Shown piece after piece: positions 6,625 through 13,077 of a stretch of 13,893 bases of DNA (the first letter of the stretch is position 1; each line of letters opens with the position of its first letter). A program made the translations under genes and the position numbers. The notes under the pieces are model-generated. The model saw nothing but the letters and a program-made list of their open reading frames with translations. It ran no database searches and was not told where the DNA came from. The DNA is from Clostridiaceae bacterium OM02-2AC (lineage in GTDB: Bacteria; Bacillota_I; Bacilli_A; Erysipelotrichales; Erysipelotrichaceae): assembly GCA_003481775.1 (NCBI GenBank), contig QULU01000064.1, forward strand, positions 1-13,893, given 5' to 3'.

Positions 6625-7513
6625 CATCACCAATATAGAACGCTTTGCGACACATGATGGTCCGGGAATTCGCACAACACTCTTTCTAAAGGGCTGCCCT
6701 CTGTATTGTCCATGGTGTGCCAACCCGGAAACACAGAGTGTGAAGCGTACGATGTTTCATAATGCCATGCGCTGTGTCGCATGTCGGGCATGTGAGCAGG
6801 CATGTCCGCATCAGGCGATTACCTTTCAGCAGGGTGTCTTTACGTATCAGGAGGCTCGCTGTCAGCGCTGCGGTGCCTGTGAACGGGCGTGTCTGCAGGA
6901 TGCCATAGCATTTCAGGGAATAGAAATGGAGCTGGAAGCGATCATGGAGGAGCTGTGTAAGGATCGGGACTATTATGAAAACTCCGGCGGTGGAATCACC
7001 TTCAGCGGTGGGGAGCCATTTGTTCAGCAGGACGCTTTGTGGAAGCTGCTTCATGCCTGTAAGCAGGAGGGCTTTCACACTGCTGTGGAAACAACAGGAA
7101 ATTACGCCAGCGACTTACTGATTCGCATGATGCCGCTGATTGATCTGTTTCTATTTGACTTCAAGCATCCGGATGATGCAGTTTTGCATACGGTAACCGG
7201 TGCGGATGGTGCATTGATTAAAGAGAACCTGCGCTATCTTCTCAAGGTGAATCCACAAAAGGTCATCGTCCGTATTCCGGTGATACCGGACTTCAATTAT
7301 GATAAAGCTACGCTGGAGCATGCATTGCAGTATCTGAAATCCATTGGTGTCCGCGAGGTTCACCTTCTTCCGTATCATACGCTGGGAAAGGTGAAATACG
7401 AAAAAATGGGAAAACCGTATACCTTGTCAAAATCGATGCTGCAGAAAGAGGAGCTTGCGTATTATCGGGACTATGCGGAAAAACTCGGTATGCAGGCGAA
7501 TATCGGCGGATAA
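6617..7513 (+). CDS. Glycyl radical enzyme activase (radical SAM)
   Basis: It cleaves S-adenosylmethionine to form the glycyl radical on the upstream enzyme. The radical-SAM cluster motif CPLYCPWC gives Cys27, Cys31 and Cys34 (CxxxCxxC). Two ferredoxin-type 4Fe-4S motifs follow: Cys53, 56, 59, 63 and Cys82, 85, 88, 92. This insert is typical of activases for dehydratase-type glycyl radical enzymes and absent from PflA. The SAM-binding GGGITFSGGEP lies at about 124-134, and the C-terminal half continues the barrel (VRIPVIPDFN, LLPYHTLGKVKYE). Length (298) is normal. The start codon lies inside the last codons of the upstream gene, with AGGA six bases upstream, so the two are translationally coupled. 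This pairing makes the enzyme-activase match nearly certain. Confidence 0.93.
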   Translation: MINITNIERFATHDGPGIRTTLFLKGCPLYCPWCANPETQSVKRTMFHNAMRCVACRACEQACPHQAITFQQGVFTYQEARCQRCGACERACLQDAIAFQGIEMELEAIMEELCKDRDYYENSGGGITFSGGEPFVQQDALWKLLHACKQEGFHTAVETTGNYASDLLIRMMPLIDLFLFDFKHPDDAVLHTVTGADGALIKENLRYLLKVNPQKVIVRIPVIPDFNYDKATLEHALQYLKSIGVREVHLLPYHTLGKVKYEKMGKPYTLSKSMLQKEELAYYRDYAEKLGMQANIGG

Positions 7514-7563
7514 AGTAAGGGCAGTGCTGCAGGAACACACTGCATTACGATACGCCGGTAACA

Positions 7564-7588
7564 CTGTCGGAGGAATCCGGCAGTTTTC
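7564..7588 (+). terminator. Probable terminator of the glycyl radical operon
   Basis: CTGTCGG (7564-7570) pairs with CCGGCAG (7577-7583), one G-T pair included, with loop AGGAAT, then TTTT. The short T-run makes it modest. A second hairpin at 7606-7632 (GTGGAAAAACT with AGTTT-CC-TTCCAC) lies just before the next promoter. Confidence 0.55.
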
Positions 7589-7642
7589 CATATTGAAATG
7601 GGACAGTGGAAAAACTCATAGTTTCCTTCCACAGAAACTTTT

Positions 7643-7650
7643 GGTATACT
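7643..7650 (+). promoter_or_regulatory. Extended -10 promoter of the C_GCAxxG_C_C gene
   Basis: GG-TATACT, preceded by TT, forms an extended -10 element (TGG before TATACT at 7645-7650). No good -35 is visible at the right spacing. It lies 31 bases before the start codon and suggests the next gene has its own transcript. Confidence 0.5.
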
Positions 7651-7681
7651 GAATACGTAAAATAAAGAAAGAGGGTTAGCT

Positions 7682-8101
7682 ATGTTAGCAGAAACAGCAG
7701 TGAAATATTATCATATGGGCTATAACTGTGCGGAAAGTATCATTCGTGCAGGCAATGAGGTATATGGTCTAGATTTGCATGACAGAGATATGATCATGAC
7801 AGCGGCCTTTGGCGGCGGCTTTCAGATTGGGGATGTGTGTGGAGCATTGTGCGGAGCTGCCTGTGTTGTTTCAGCACGCTATGTGGAAACAAAAGCACAC
7901 GACTGCGCCTTTCTTCGTACGCTGACGCAGAAGCTTGTCATTGCATTCCAGAATAAAATGGGCTCCCGTTTATGTGCCCAAATCAAGCCGGTGTATCACA
8001 GCAAGGAAAAGAAATGTGAACGCACGGTGGAAACTGCTGCAGCGGTTCTGGAAGAGGTCATCCGGGAATGGGATGCAAAGGTCAGCGACATACAGGTATA
8101 G
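7682..8101 (+). CDS. C_GCAxxG_C_C family protein
   Basis: Small cytoplasmic protein of a family defined by conserved cysteines, thought to bind a metal or redox centre; its reaction is unknown. Motifs visible are GYNCAES (Cys16), AAFGGGF, then GDVCGALCGA (Cys53, Cys57), Cys75, GSRLCAQIK (Cys98) and KCERTVETAA (Cys112). Length (139 residues) is typical. AAAGAGGG ends seven bases before the ATG. It lies 168 bases after the activase with a probable terminator and a promoter between, so it is probably a separate unit. Common orientation and cysteine chemistry leave a functional link to the radical operon possible. A strong terminator follows. Confidence 0.88.
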   Translation: MLAETAVKYYHMGYNCAESIIRAGNEVYGLDLHDRDMIMTAAFGGGFQIGDVCGALCGAACVVSARYVETKAHDCAFLRTLTQKLVIAFQNKMGSRLCAQIKPVYHSKEKKCERTVETAAAVLEEVIREWDAKVSDIQV

Positions 8102-8173
8102 GGGAAGAAAAGGCATGGAGCGTTGTATCACCTCCTAGCCGCTATCGTGTATATCAAAATCAGATAATAAAAA

Positions 8174-8216
8174 GGATCAGGTGCATCTTTTAGCGATATG
8201 CTTGATCTTTTTATTT
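8174..8216 (+). terminator. Rho-independent terminator after the C_GCAxxG_C_C gene
   Basis: GATCA (8175-8179) pairs with TGATC (8203-8207), with an inner GCATC/GATaTGC pairing and a T-rich loop, followed by TTTTTATTT. Confidence 0.78.
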
Positions 8217-8347
8217 ACGATGCTGTCTTACATTTGAGCAGGAATTTGATGTACAGGGAAGCTGTTTGCAATAACAGCCTGTTTCCTGCGCATTTGCCTT
8301 GTCTTTTCACAATATTTCGCATATTCTGAGTATAGGAGATGATGCTT

Positions 8348-8551
8348 ATGAAGGAAGGAACCCTTGTATATTACATTGATGAGGGGCAGATTCATGACGG
8401 ACATGTCATTGATGTAGAGACCAAACAGGATGGCTTTGTGTTCAGTATAGACAGCTATGGAGAATGCGGTGGATTCTGCCGTATTGATTCTGCACAGCTC
8501 AACCGCACGGTGTTTGAGGATTACGAGGAAGCGAAAAAGCATACAAAATAG
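8348..8551 (+). CDS. Small acidic protein of unknown function (67 aa)
   Basis: I do not recognise this protein. TAGGAG at 8333-8338 ends nine bases before the ATG at 8348; earlier ATGs at 8339 and 8342 are too near to it, so I chose 8348. The protein begins MKEGTLVYYIDEGQ, alternates short beta-like stretches with acidic turns, and has two cysteines in GECGGFC. The C-terminus is charged (EDYEEAKKHTK). No membrane segment or signal peptide is present. The pattern suggests a small beta-barrel of cytoplasmic type. It sits alone, with a terminator before it and no clear own promoter. An antisense frame across it has no ribosome binding site. Confidence 0.65.
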   Translation: MKEGTLVYYIDEGQIHDGHVIDVETKQDGFVFSIDSYGECGGFCRIDSAQLNRTVFEDYEEAKKHTK

Positions 8552-8776
8552 CAAGCAGAGAAAGCGTTTCTTCTATATATTAGAAAGGCAGAGACAGCAG
8601 CGTCTATCCCTAAAGCAGCCTGTGTGTTCCAATGCCCTTATCAGGTAAGGATAAGAATGAAACAGCTCGGTGATTAACATATGCTCACTTTTCACTGTGC
8701 ACATACAAGGAAAGAATTCAGATTACCTGAAGAATAGTCACTGGCCATTGAGGATTGCATGGCAGCGTAAAAGAAA
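8552..8776. other. Intergenic region without recognised features
   Basis: No open frame with a ribosome binding site, no tRNA and no array was seen between the small acidic protein and the terminator at 8777. AGAAA-GCG-TTTCT near 8560-8575 is a very short palindrome without a T-run. Confidence 0.45.
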
Positions 8777-8817
8777 ACATTCAACCCTGTGTATATTCAC
8801 AGCAGTTGAATGTTTTT
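8777..8817. terminator. Bidirectional terminator
   Basis: ACATTCAAC (8777-8785) pairs with GTTGAATGT (8805-8813), and inside it CTGTG (8787-8791) pairs with CACAG (8798-8802). The stem has an A-rich left flank and a T-run on the right. It can end the rightward small gene and the leftward gene at 8848-9258. Confidence 0.85.
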
Positions 8818-8847
8818 ACTATTCAGCTTTTGCATAAGGACAAGCAG

Positions 8848-9258
8848 TCATTTTCTGCATGCTTGCTTCAATGCCTGCATTGTTTCATCAAAGGGACAGA
8901 TCATATTACTTAATCTGCTGATTTGTGCAGCCAGTGTGTACTTTATGGAAAGGGGGATGTCCTCACCCTTTTGAAACGCCGTAAGCTGTTCCTCCTGCAC
9001 TCCTGCTGCTGCAGCTATAAAGGAAACCGGCAGCTTATACTTCTTCACCAGGACATCCAGCAGTGCCTTGATAATATCGTCATTTTCCACCTTCCATGCA
9101 GGAAGGTGGATGAAATTGGATACAAACGAACAGATCAGAGCCAGCTCCTGCTCGGTGTGATCCTCCACATTTACACTGATTCCCATCGCCTGCAAAACAT
9201 CTTTCATATCCATGCCATTGAGCTCTTCCGCGGTTTGCAGGATGTCAAATAATTCCAT
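8848..9258 (-). CDS. Putative helix-turn-helix protein of unknown function
   Basis: I do not recognise the full protein. Residues about 72-112 (YKLPVSFIAAAAGVQEEQLTA and following) look like an XRE/Cro-type helix-turn-helix: a helix, the AAGV turn, then a recognition-like helix ending near KGEDIP. The first 70 residues are acidic and helical. The protein ends with two cysteines (Cys121, Cys134). It is cytoplasmic and 136 residues long. GAGG lies eight bases before the ATG. It is a single leftward gene, closed by the bidirectional terminator. A role as a DNA-binding regulator is likely but not proved from the sequence. The coding region contains a perfect inverted repeat at 9086-9110. Confidence 0.7.
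   Translation of the reverse strand: MELFDILQTAEELNGMDMKDVLQAMGISVNVEDHTEQELALICSFVSNFIHLPAWKVENDDIIKALLDVLVKKYKLPVSFIAAAAGVQEEQLTAFQKGEDIPLSIKYTLAAQISRLSNMICPFDETMQALKQACRK
9086..9110. repeat. Perfect inverted repeat with 10-bp arms inside a coding region
   Basis: TCCACCTTCC (9086-9095), loop ATGCA, GGAAGGTGGA (9101-9110). It lies in the middle of the helix-turn-helix-like gene and has no T-run, so it is not a terminator. It could form a strong mRNA hairpin. Confidence 0.8.
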
Positions 9259-9450
9259 AAAATAAGCCTCGCTTTCTAGTGCTTCCGTATGCAGTATGTG
9301 CAGGATAAACGGATATATCCAGCAGCTTCTTCTAAATACAGTTATCTACAGTTTAGCGTAATAGACAATGAAAATGAAGCGAAAAATACCATCAGTTTCG
9401 TAAGATATGTTAATCGGCGACAGGGAAGGATACGGCCATGCATTAAATAA

Positions 9451-9465
9451 ATGACATCATGTCAT
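9451..9465. promoter_or_regulatory. 15-bp dyad, possible operator or leader hairpin
   Basis: ATGACA-TCA-TGTCAT is a perfect six-base inverted repeat with a three-base centre. It lies just before an A-rich ribosome binding site and a nine-codon frame. Whether it acts in DNA or RNA cannot be told. Confidence 0.4.
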
Positions 9466-9486
9466 CTAAAAAAAGGAGAAACACAT

Positions 9487-9516
9487 ATGCCAAAAGTCAC
9501 AGATAGAGTGGAATAG
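9487..9516 (+). other. Nine-codon mini-ORF with strong ribosome binding site (leader peptide or gene remnant)
   Basis: The frame encodes MPKVTDRVE and then stops with TAG. The ribosome binding site AGGAG is excellent and eight bases upstream of the ATG. A terminator-like hairpin follows at 9550. It could be a leader peptide of an attenuator, a truncated gene start, or chance. Confidence 0.35.
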
Positions 9517-9549
9517 CTGTGAAGTGGAAAACCGTATAGCAGATTGACA

Positions 9550-9596
9550 GGGGAATGCTTTAAAGACAATGCTAATATAGTAAGCATCCCTTTTTA
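9550..9596 (+). terminator. Terminator-like hairpin upstream of the Rpn-family gene
   Basis: GGGGAATGCTT (9550-9560) pairs with AAGCATCCC (9582-9590), with a two-base bulge and a 21-base AT-rich loop, followed by TTTTT. Confidence 0.6.
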
Positions 9597-9670
9597 CGTG
9601 AAATAGCAAAAGTTATCATTTATTCGTGGATTTTTTAGGAATTTGACAGCTTCCATACGTATAGAAGGGG

Positions 9671-9685
9671 GTAAGGAGCCCTTAC
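9671..9685 (+). promoter_or_regulatory. Small hairpin just upstream of the Rpn-family ribosome binding site
   Basis: GTAAGG-AGC-CCTTAC has perfect six-base arms and a three-base loop. It ends five bases before GGAGG at 9691-9695 and could shape access of ribosomes to the gene; the effect is not shown. Confidence 0.4.
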
Positions 9686-9703
9686 AGAATGGAGGACATA
9701 TAA

Positions 9704-10648
9704 ATGTCAAATGCAATGAATCAACTCAACTACCGTAACGATCTATTTTTTAAGTACGCCCTTTCCCGTGAGGATGAAGGCTCCGTGTACGCACGCAACA
9801 CCATTATTGAACGTGTTACCGGAATCAGGGTAAAGGAAAGCACCGTACTCAATCCCAATCTGGATCCGGGCATCATCGGAAAGAAGCGCATCATTCTGGA
9901 TGTCCATGTGAAGGATGAACAGAATCATCATTTCAATATTGAGATGCAGACGACCTACAAGGGAATAGCGGAAATGATGCGCTTTGAATTTTATGGCGCA
10001 AGAGCATTGAATAATCAGCTGAAAAGCGGTGAATTTTATGACCAACTAAAGCCGGTTTATCAAATCATATTCATCGATGAGTATGCATGGAGCAACAGAA
10101 ATCTGATCAATCAATATCAGATGCGCAATGAGCAGGGAGAAGAGGAAAGCGGCTATCCGCTCATCCTTCGCACCTTTGTACATATGCCGGTGATCAATGA
10201 CATCGTAAAGGAGAAGGAAATGCAGAGGTTGAATGACTTTGAACAATTGGTATACCTGTTTGAAAATAATAAAAAAAATGATATACTGAAGTCAAAGGAA
10301 AGGCTGGTGAAGGTATTCATGAACAAGTATGAGGAAATGCAGAAGGATGATGAGCTGTGGTCAACGGCTATGGCGATTCAGATGGGAGAAGCACGTTATC
10401 GCAACGGCTTGCGTGACAGCTTTGAAGAGGGAAAAGCTGCCGGAAAAATGGAAGGAAAGATAGAAGGTAAGCTGGAAGGAGAGAGGCAGCTCTTACACAA
10501 ACTTATTGAAATCAAGTATCATGAGGATTGTGCAACATGGCTGCAGGCATTAACGGAGGAACAGATGCATACTGTGTCCACTTTACTTCTGGAATGTGAT
10601 ACCTTTGAGTCAGTCAAAAAACGATTACATAAATCTGACAAGAAATAA
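9704..10648 (+). CDS. Rpn family recombination-promoting nuclease / PD-(D/E)XK transposase-like protein
   Basis: Family members are DNA endonucleases that promote recombination and occur in many divergent copies in gut Firmicutes. The N-terminal PD-(D/E)XK domain opens with RNDLFFKYAL (11-20), a family hallmark. Candidate catalytic residues are Asp66 (LDVHVKD) and Glu80-x-Gln82 (NIEMQ). The helix with MMRFEFYGAR follows. The middle part (110-240) matches the helical family region. Residues 242-260 form a short Gly-Lys-Glu repeat (GKMEGKIEG), common near the end of these proteins. Length (314) fits full-length members. GGAGG lies eight bases before the ATG. A strong terminator follows, so it is a single transcription unit. 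No terminal inverted repeats or target duplications flank it, so it is not clearly part of a mobile element. The gene looks intact. Confidence 0.88.
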   Translation: MSNAMNQLNYRNDLFFKYALSREDEGSVYARNTIIERVTGIRVKESTVLNPNLDPGIIGKKRIILDVHVKDEQNHHFNIEMQTTYKGIAEMMRFEFYGARALNNQLKSGEFYDQLKPVYQIIFIDEYAWSNRNLINQYQMRNEQGEEESGYPLILRTFVHMPVINDIVKEKEMQRLNDFEQLVYLFENNKKNDILKSKERLVKVFMNKYEEMQKDDELWSTAMAIQMGEARYRNGLRDSFEEGKAAGKMEGKIEGKLEGERQLLHKLIEIKYHEDCATWLQALTEEQMHTVSTLLLECDTFESVKKRLHKSDKK

Positions 10649-10688
10649 GCTGTCTGTGATTTCATAATAAAATACTTAAAAGACAACA

Positions 10689-10730
10689 GAAAAGCCATCC
10701 TGTATAGAAAAGGGATGACTTTTCTTTTTA
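10689..10730 (+). terminator. Terminator after the Rpn-family gene
   Basis: GAAAAG-C-CATCC (10689-10700) pairs with GGATG-A-CTTTTC (10713-10724), with one mismatch, and TTTTT follows. Confidence 0.85.
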
Positions 10731-11000
10731 GGCTCTTCAGTAATCCGCGTTATCTCTGCATACACGGCTGTAGGTGATGTTTTACCATTTACTATGCCGT
10801 TTTCTGCAGAAAGGTGTGCTAGTGAATGGCGATCTTGTTTAAGATACACAGTAGTGATTGCTGTGTTTGTATGTTTAAGTTGATAAGGCAATTTATGGAA
10901 GCCGTACAGGACGGTTATAAAGTATGGTAAAATAAAAGGTAACAGGATACAAGTTCGATACAAAAATTATGTATACTACAGAAAAGAGAGAGGTGATTGT
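10731..11000. other. Intergenic region upstream of the two-component operon
   Basis: No credible gene is present. Candidate -10 elements are TAAAAT at 10928-10933 with a TG extension and TATACT at 10972-10977, neither with a good -35. The second lies 23 bases before the response-regulator start. A leftward open frame at 10676-10963 reads through the terminator hairpin and has no ribosome binding site. Confidence 0.45.
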
Positions 11001-11669
11001 ATGCGGCTTTTGATTGTTGAGGATGAACAAGCCATTGCAGAGGTAATGCTGCTGAATCTGCAAAGAGTCGGCTATGAATGCGATTATGCACAGGATGGGG
11101 AGCTTGGCGCAGAGATGGTGGAGAAGCAAAGCTATGATCTTGTACTGCTGGACATCATGCTTCCGAAAGTCAATGGCTATGAGCTGATGGAATATCTGGC
11201 ACAGCTGCAGATTCCGGTAATTTTTATAACGGCAAAGGGCAGTGTGCAGGATCGTGTAAAGGGATTGCATATGGGAGCGGATGATTATCTGGTAAAGCCA
11301 TTTGCGGTGGATGAGCTTATAGCAAGAGTCGAAAGCGTGCTGCGCCGCTATCATAAAAGCATGCAGGATATTCATGTGCTGGATGTCACGATTCATACTG
11401 CGACCCGTAGTGTGGAAAAGGGGAATCGCATCATCGCGCTGACCAAAAAGGAGTACGAGCTCCTGCTGTACCTTGTTCAAAATAAGAATATTGCATTGTA
11501 TCGGGATACGATGTATGAAAAGGTTTGGCATGAAGAGGAGTTTGAGCAGACCCGCACGCTGGATTTGCATATTCAGCGGCTGCGCAAGAAGCTGGATTGG
11601 CACAGCGTGATTCAGACAGTGTATAAAATCGGCTATATGCTGGAGGTGAACGATGAAGTTCAGCGATAA
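11001..11669 (+). CDS. OmpR/PhoB-family response regulator
   Basis: DNA-binding output protein of a two-component system. The receiver domain (1-118) has the acidic pair Glu8-Asp9, phosphoacceptor Asp51 (VLLDIMLP), Thr77 (FITAK) and Lys99 (LVKPF). The C-terminal winged helix (about 125-220) shows LTKKEYELL, the recognition helix TLDLHIQRLRKKL and the wing VYKIGYML. Length (222) is standard. GAGAGAGGTGA precedes the ATG at about seven bases. The kinase starts inside its last codons, so the two are coupled. Its closest well-known relatives are of the PhoB/WalR kind, but the target genes cannot be told from this window; autoregulation is common in such operons. Confidence 0.95.
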   Translation: MRLLIVEDEQAIAEVMLLNLQRVGYECDYAQDGELGAEMVEKQSYDLVLLDIMLPKVNGYELMEYLAQLQIPVIFITAKGSVQDRVKGLHMGADDYLVKPFAVDELIARVESVLRRYHKSMQDIHVLDVTIHTATRSVEKGNRIIALTKKEYELLLYLVQNKNIALYRDTMYEKVWHEEEFEQTRTLDLHIQRLRKKLDWHSVIQTVYKIGYMLEVNDEVQR

Positions 11670-13077
11670 GCTCACATTGAGCAGTACCGCAGTTATCGCG
11701 ATTCTGTTTTCCACCGGTGCTACCTTTATGATGGTACAAAACCATGAGCACCTGTTACAATCCTATATATCTCGCAATATGCAGACGCACGATCTGGAAT
11801 CCTTTTCCCTGGAATCCAAGCTGACACAGGATGCCACATCGAATCTCACCTCCTTTGGCAGCGATGAAAAGGCGATGAGAAACCGCTCCATATATTATCT
11901 TCAGCAGGTCGCCAGTCACATGAATCAGCCGCAAACCGTGTATGCTTTGCTGGATTCAGAGCATACCCTTCTGTATACGACCGGAGAAAAAAGGCTGTTT
12001 GAGAAGCATTCCTTAAACAAGGCGCAGACCTACCGCATTGTCAACGATAACGATTCCCGTATCATGCTGGTCAGCAGTCAGATTACCGCAGGGAGGTTTA
12101 CCTACCTTTTGGAAAGCGGCTATGATATCACTTCCTGCTTTCAGGAACGGGACCGGCAGTTTCAAACCTTTTTTCTCACGCTGCTGTGTGTGCTGCTGTT
12201 TTCCTTTCTGCTGCTGAAACGACTTTCCGTTTATCTCAGTGGTCCGATTCTAAAGCTGCATGAGGCAAGCAGACGCATCGCATCCGGACATTATGAGGAA
12301 CGCACCAGCATTCAGAGTGATGATGAAATCGGAGAGCTGAGCCGCAGCTTTGATGAAATGGCGGAAGCAACACAAAAGACGATTCATCAGCTGGAGGTCA
12401 ACCTTGCGCAGCGGGAAGATTTTATGAGCAACTTCGCGCATGAGATCAAGACGCCGATGACTGCAATTCTCGGCTTTGCGGATACGCTGCGCACATATGA
12501 TTGTGACGTGGAAACAAGGAAAAAATGCGCTGATTATATATATACAGAGGGAAAACGTCTGGAAACGCTGTCTTACACGCTGATGGATCTTTTATCCTTA
12601 AGCGGACGCAAAATTCAGCTGCAGCCGGTCTTGATTTCTGCGCTTGTAAAGCAGCTAAAGCAGTATTATGAGGCTGTATCCACCGCAGGCAGTCTACGCT
12701 TTGCTTGTGCTGCCTGTACGGTATATGCAAAGGAGGAGCTGCTGTTCACCGCCCTGCGCAATCTGATTGATAATGCAATCAAGGCAACAAACGGCGATCA
12801 AAAGATTCTGTTGAAGGGAGAGCTGTGCGAGAAAGGCTATCGGATGTCGGTAACGGATCATGGAATCGGTATGCGGCAGGAAGATATTGAACAGGCATCC
12901 CAGCCGTTTTATATGGCGGATAAATCCAGAGCCCGCAAACAGGGGGGCGCAGGTCTTGGTCTAACGATTGTCAAACGAATCTGCGATTTGCATGGCAGCC
13001 CGCTGCAGATCACCAGTAAGCTGCATGAGGGGACTGTTGTCACGATTCTGCTGGAGGTGGCTGACCATGAAAACTAG
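11653..13077 (+). CDS. Membrane sensor histidine kinase with HAMP domain
   Basis: Partner of the response regulator, which overlaps it by 17 bases; GGAGGTGA lies four bases before the ATG. Transmembrane helix 1 is at about 8-28 and helix 2 at about 171-189. They enclose an extracytoplasmic sensor of roughly 140 residues of no family I recognise, perhaps a single PAS-like fold (VYALLDSEHTLLYTT). HAMP follows at about 190-242 (DDEIGELSRSFDEM). The kinase core has the phosphoacceptor His263 (FAHEIKTPM), N box around Asn370 and Asn374 (NLIDNAIKAT), G1 DHGIGM (402-407), F-box QPFYMADKSRA and G2 GGAGLGL (431-437). All catalytic marks are present, so the kinase should be active. Length (474) is ordinary. 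It overlaps the third gene by 11 bases. The stimulus is unknown. Confidence 0.95.
   Translation: MKFSDKLTLSSTAVIAILFSTGATFMMVQNHEHLLQSYISRNMQTHDLESFSLESKLTQDATSNLTSFGSDEKAMRNRSIYYLQQVASHMNQPQTVYALLDSEHTLLYTTGEKRLFEKHSLNKAQTYRIVNDNDSRIMLVSSQITAGRFTYLLESGYDITSCFQERDRQFQTFFLTLLCVLLFSFLLLKRLSVYLSGPILKLHEASRRIASGHYEERTSIQSDDEIGELSRSFDEMAEATQKTIHQLEVNLAQREDFMSNFAHEIKTPMTAILGFADTLRTYDCDVETRKKCADYIYTEGKRLETLSYTLMDLLSLSGRKIQLQPVLISALVKQLKQYYEAVSTAGSLRFACAACTVYAKEELLFTALRNLIDNAIKATNGDQKILLKGELCEKGYRMSVTDHGIGMRQEDIEQASQPFYMADKSRARKQGGAGLGLTIVKRICDLHGSPLQITSKLHEGTVVTILLEVADHEN
13053..13060 (+). promoter_or_regulatory. Ribosome binding site that decides the start of the third operon gene
   Basis: GGAGGTGG, six bases before the ATG at 13067, within the kinase gene. 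Upstream in-frame ATGs lack such a signal. Confidence 0.75.

Larger units (their letters stand above)
9259..9703. other. Gene-free stretch of 445 bases
   Basis: It has no ordinary gene. It contains a 15-bp dyad (9451-9465), a strong ribosome binding site (AAAAAAAGGAG, ending at 9478) and a nine-codon frame at 9487-9516. A terminator-like hairpin lies at 9550-9596, and a small hairpin at 9671-9685 sits just before the next gene's ribosome binding site. TTGACA occurs at 9543-9548 and 9643-9648, without a well-placed -10 element. Confidence 0.55.

Noticed and set aside
8228..8554. Leftward open frame of 108 codons across the small acidic protein
   Set aside because: No ribosome binding site and unlikely composition, while the forward frame has a good one.
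10676..10963. Leftward frame with a stretch (HTNTAITTVYL) faintly like the end of a tyrosine recombinase
   Set aside because: It has no ribosome binding site, reads through the terminator of the Rpn-family gene, and the resemblance is only a few residues. A remnant cannot be excluded.
10893..11714. Leftward open frame of 273 codons
   Set aside because: Lies antisense to the complete response-regulator gene with all catalytic residues; shadow frame.
12968..13066. N-terminal extension of the third operon gene
   Set aside because: These 33 codons overlap the kinase's G2 region, have no ribosome binding site and would put polar residues before the membrane anchor; the ATG at 13067 fits.
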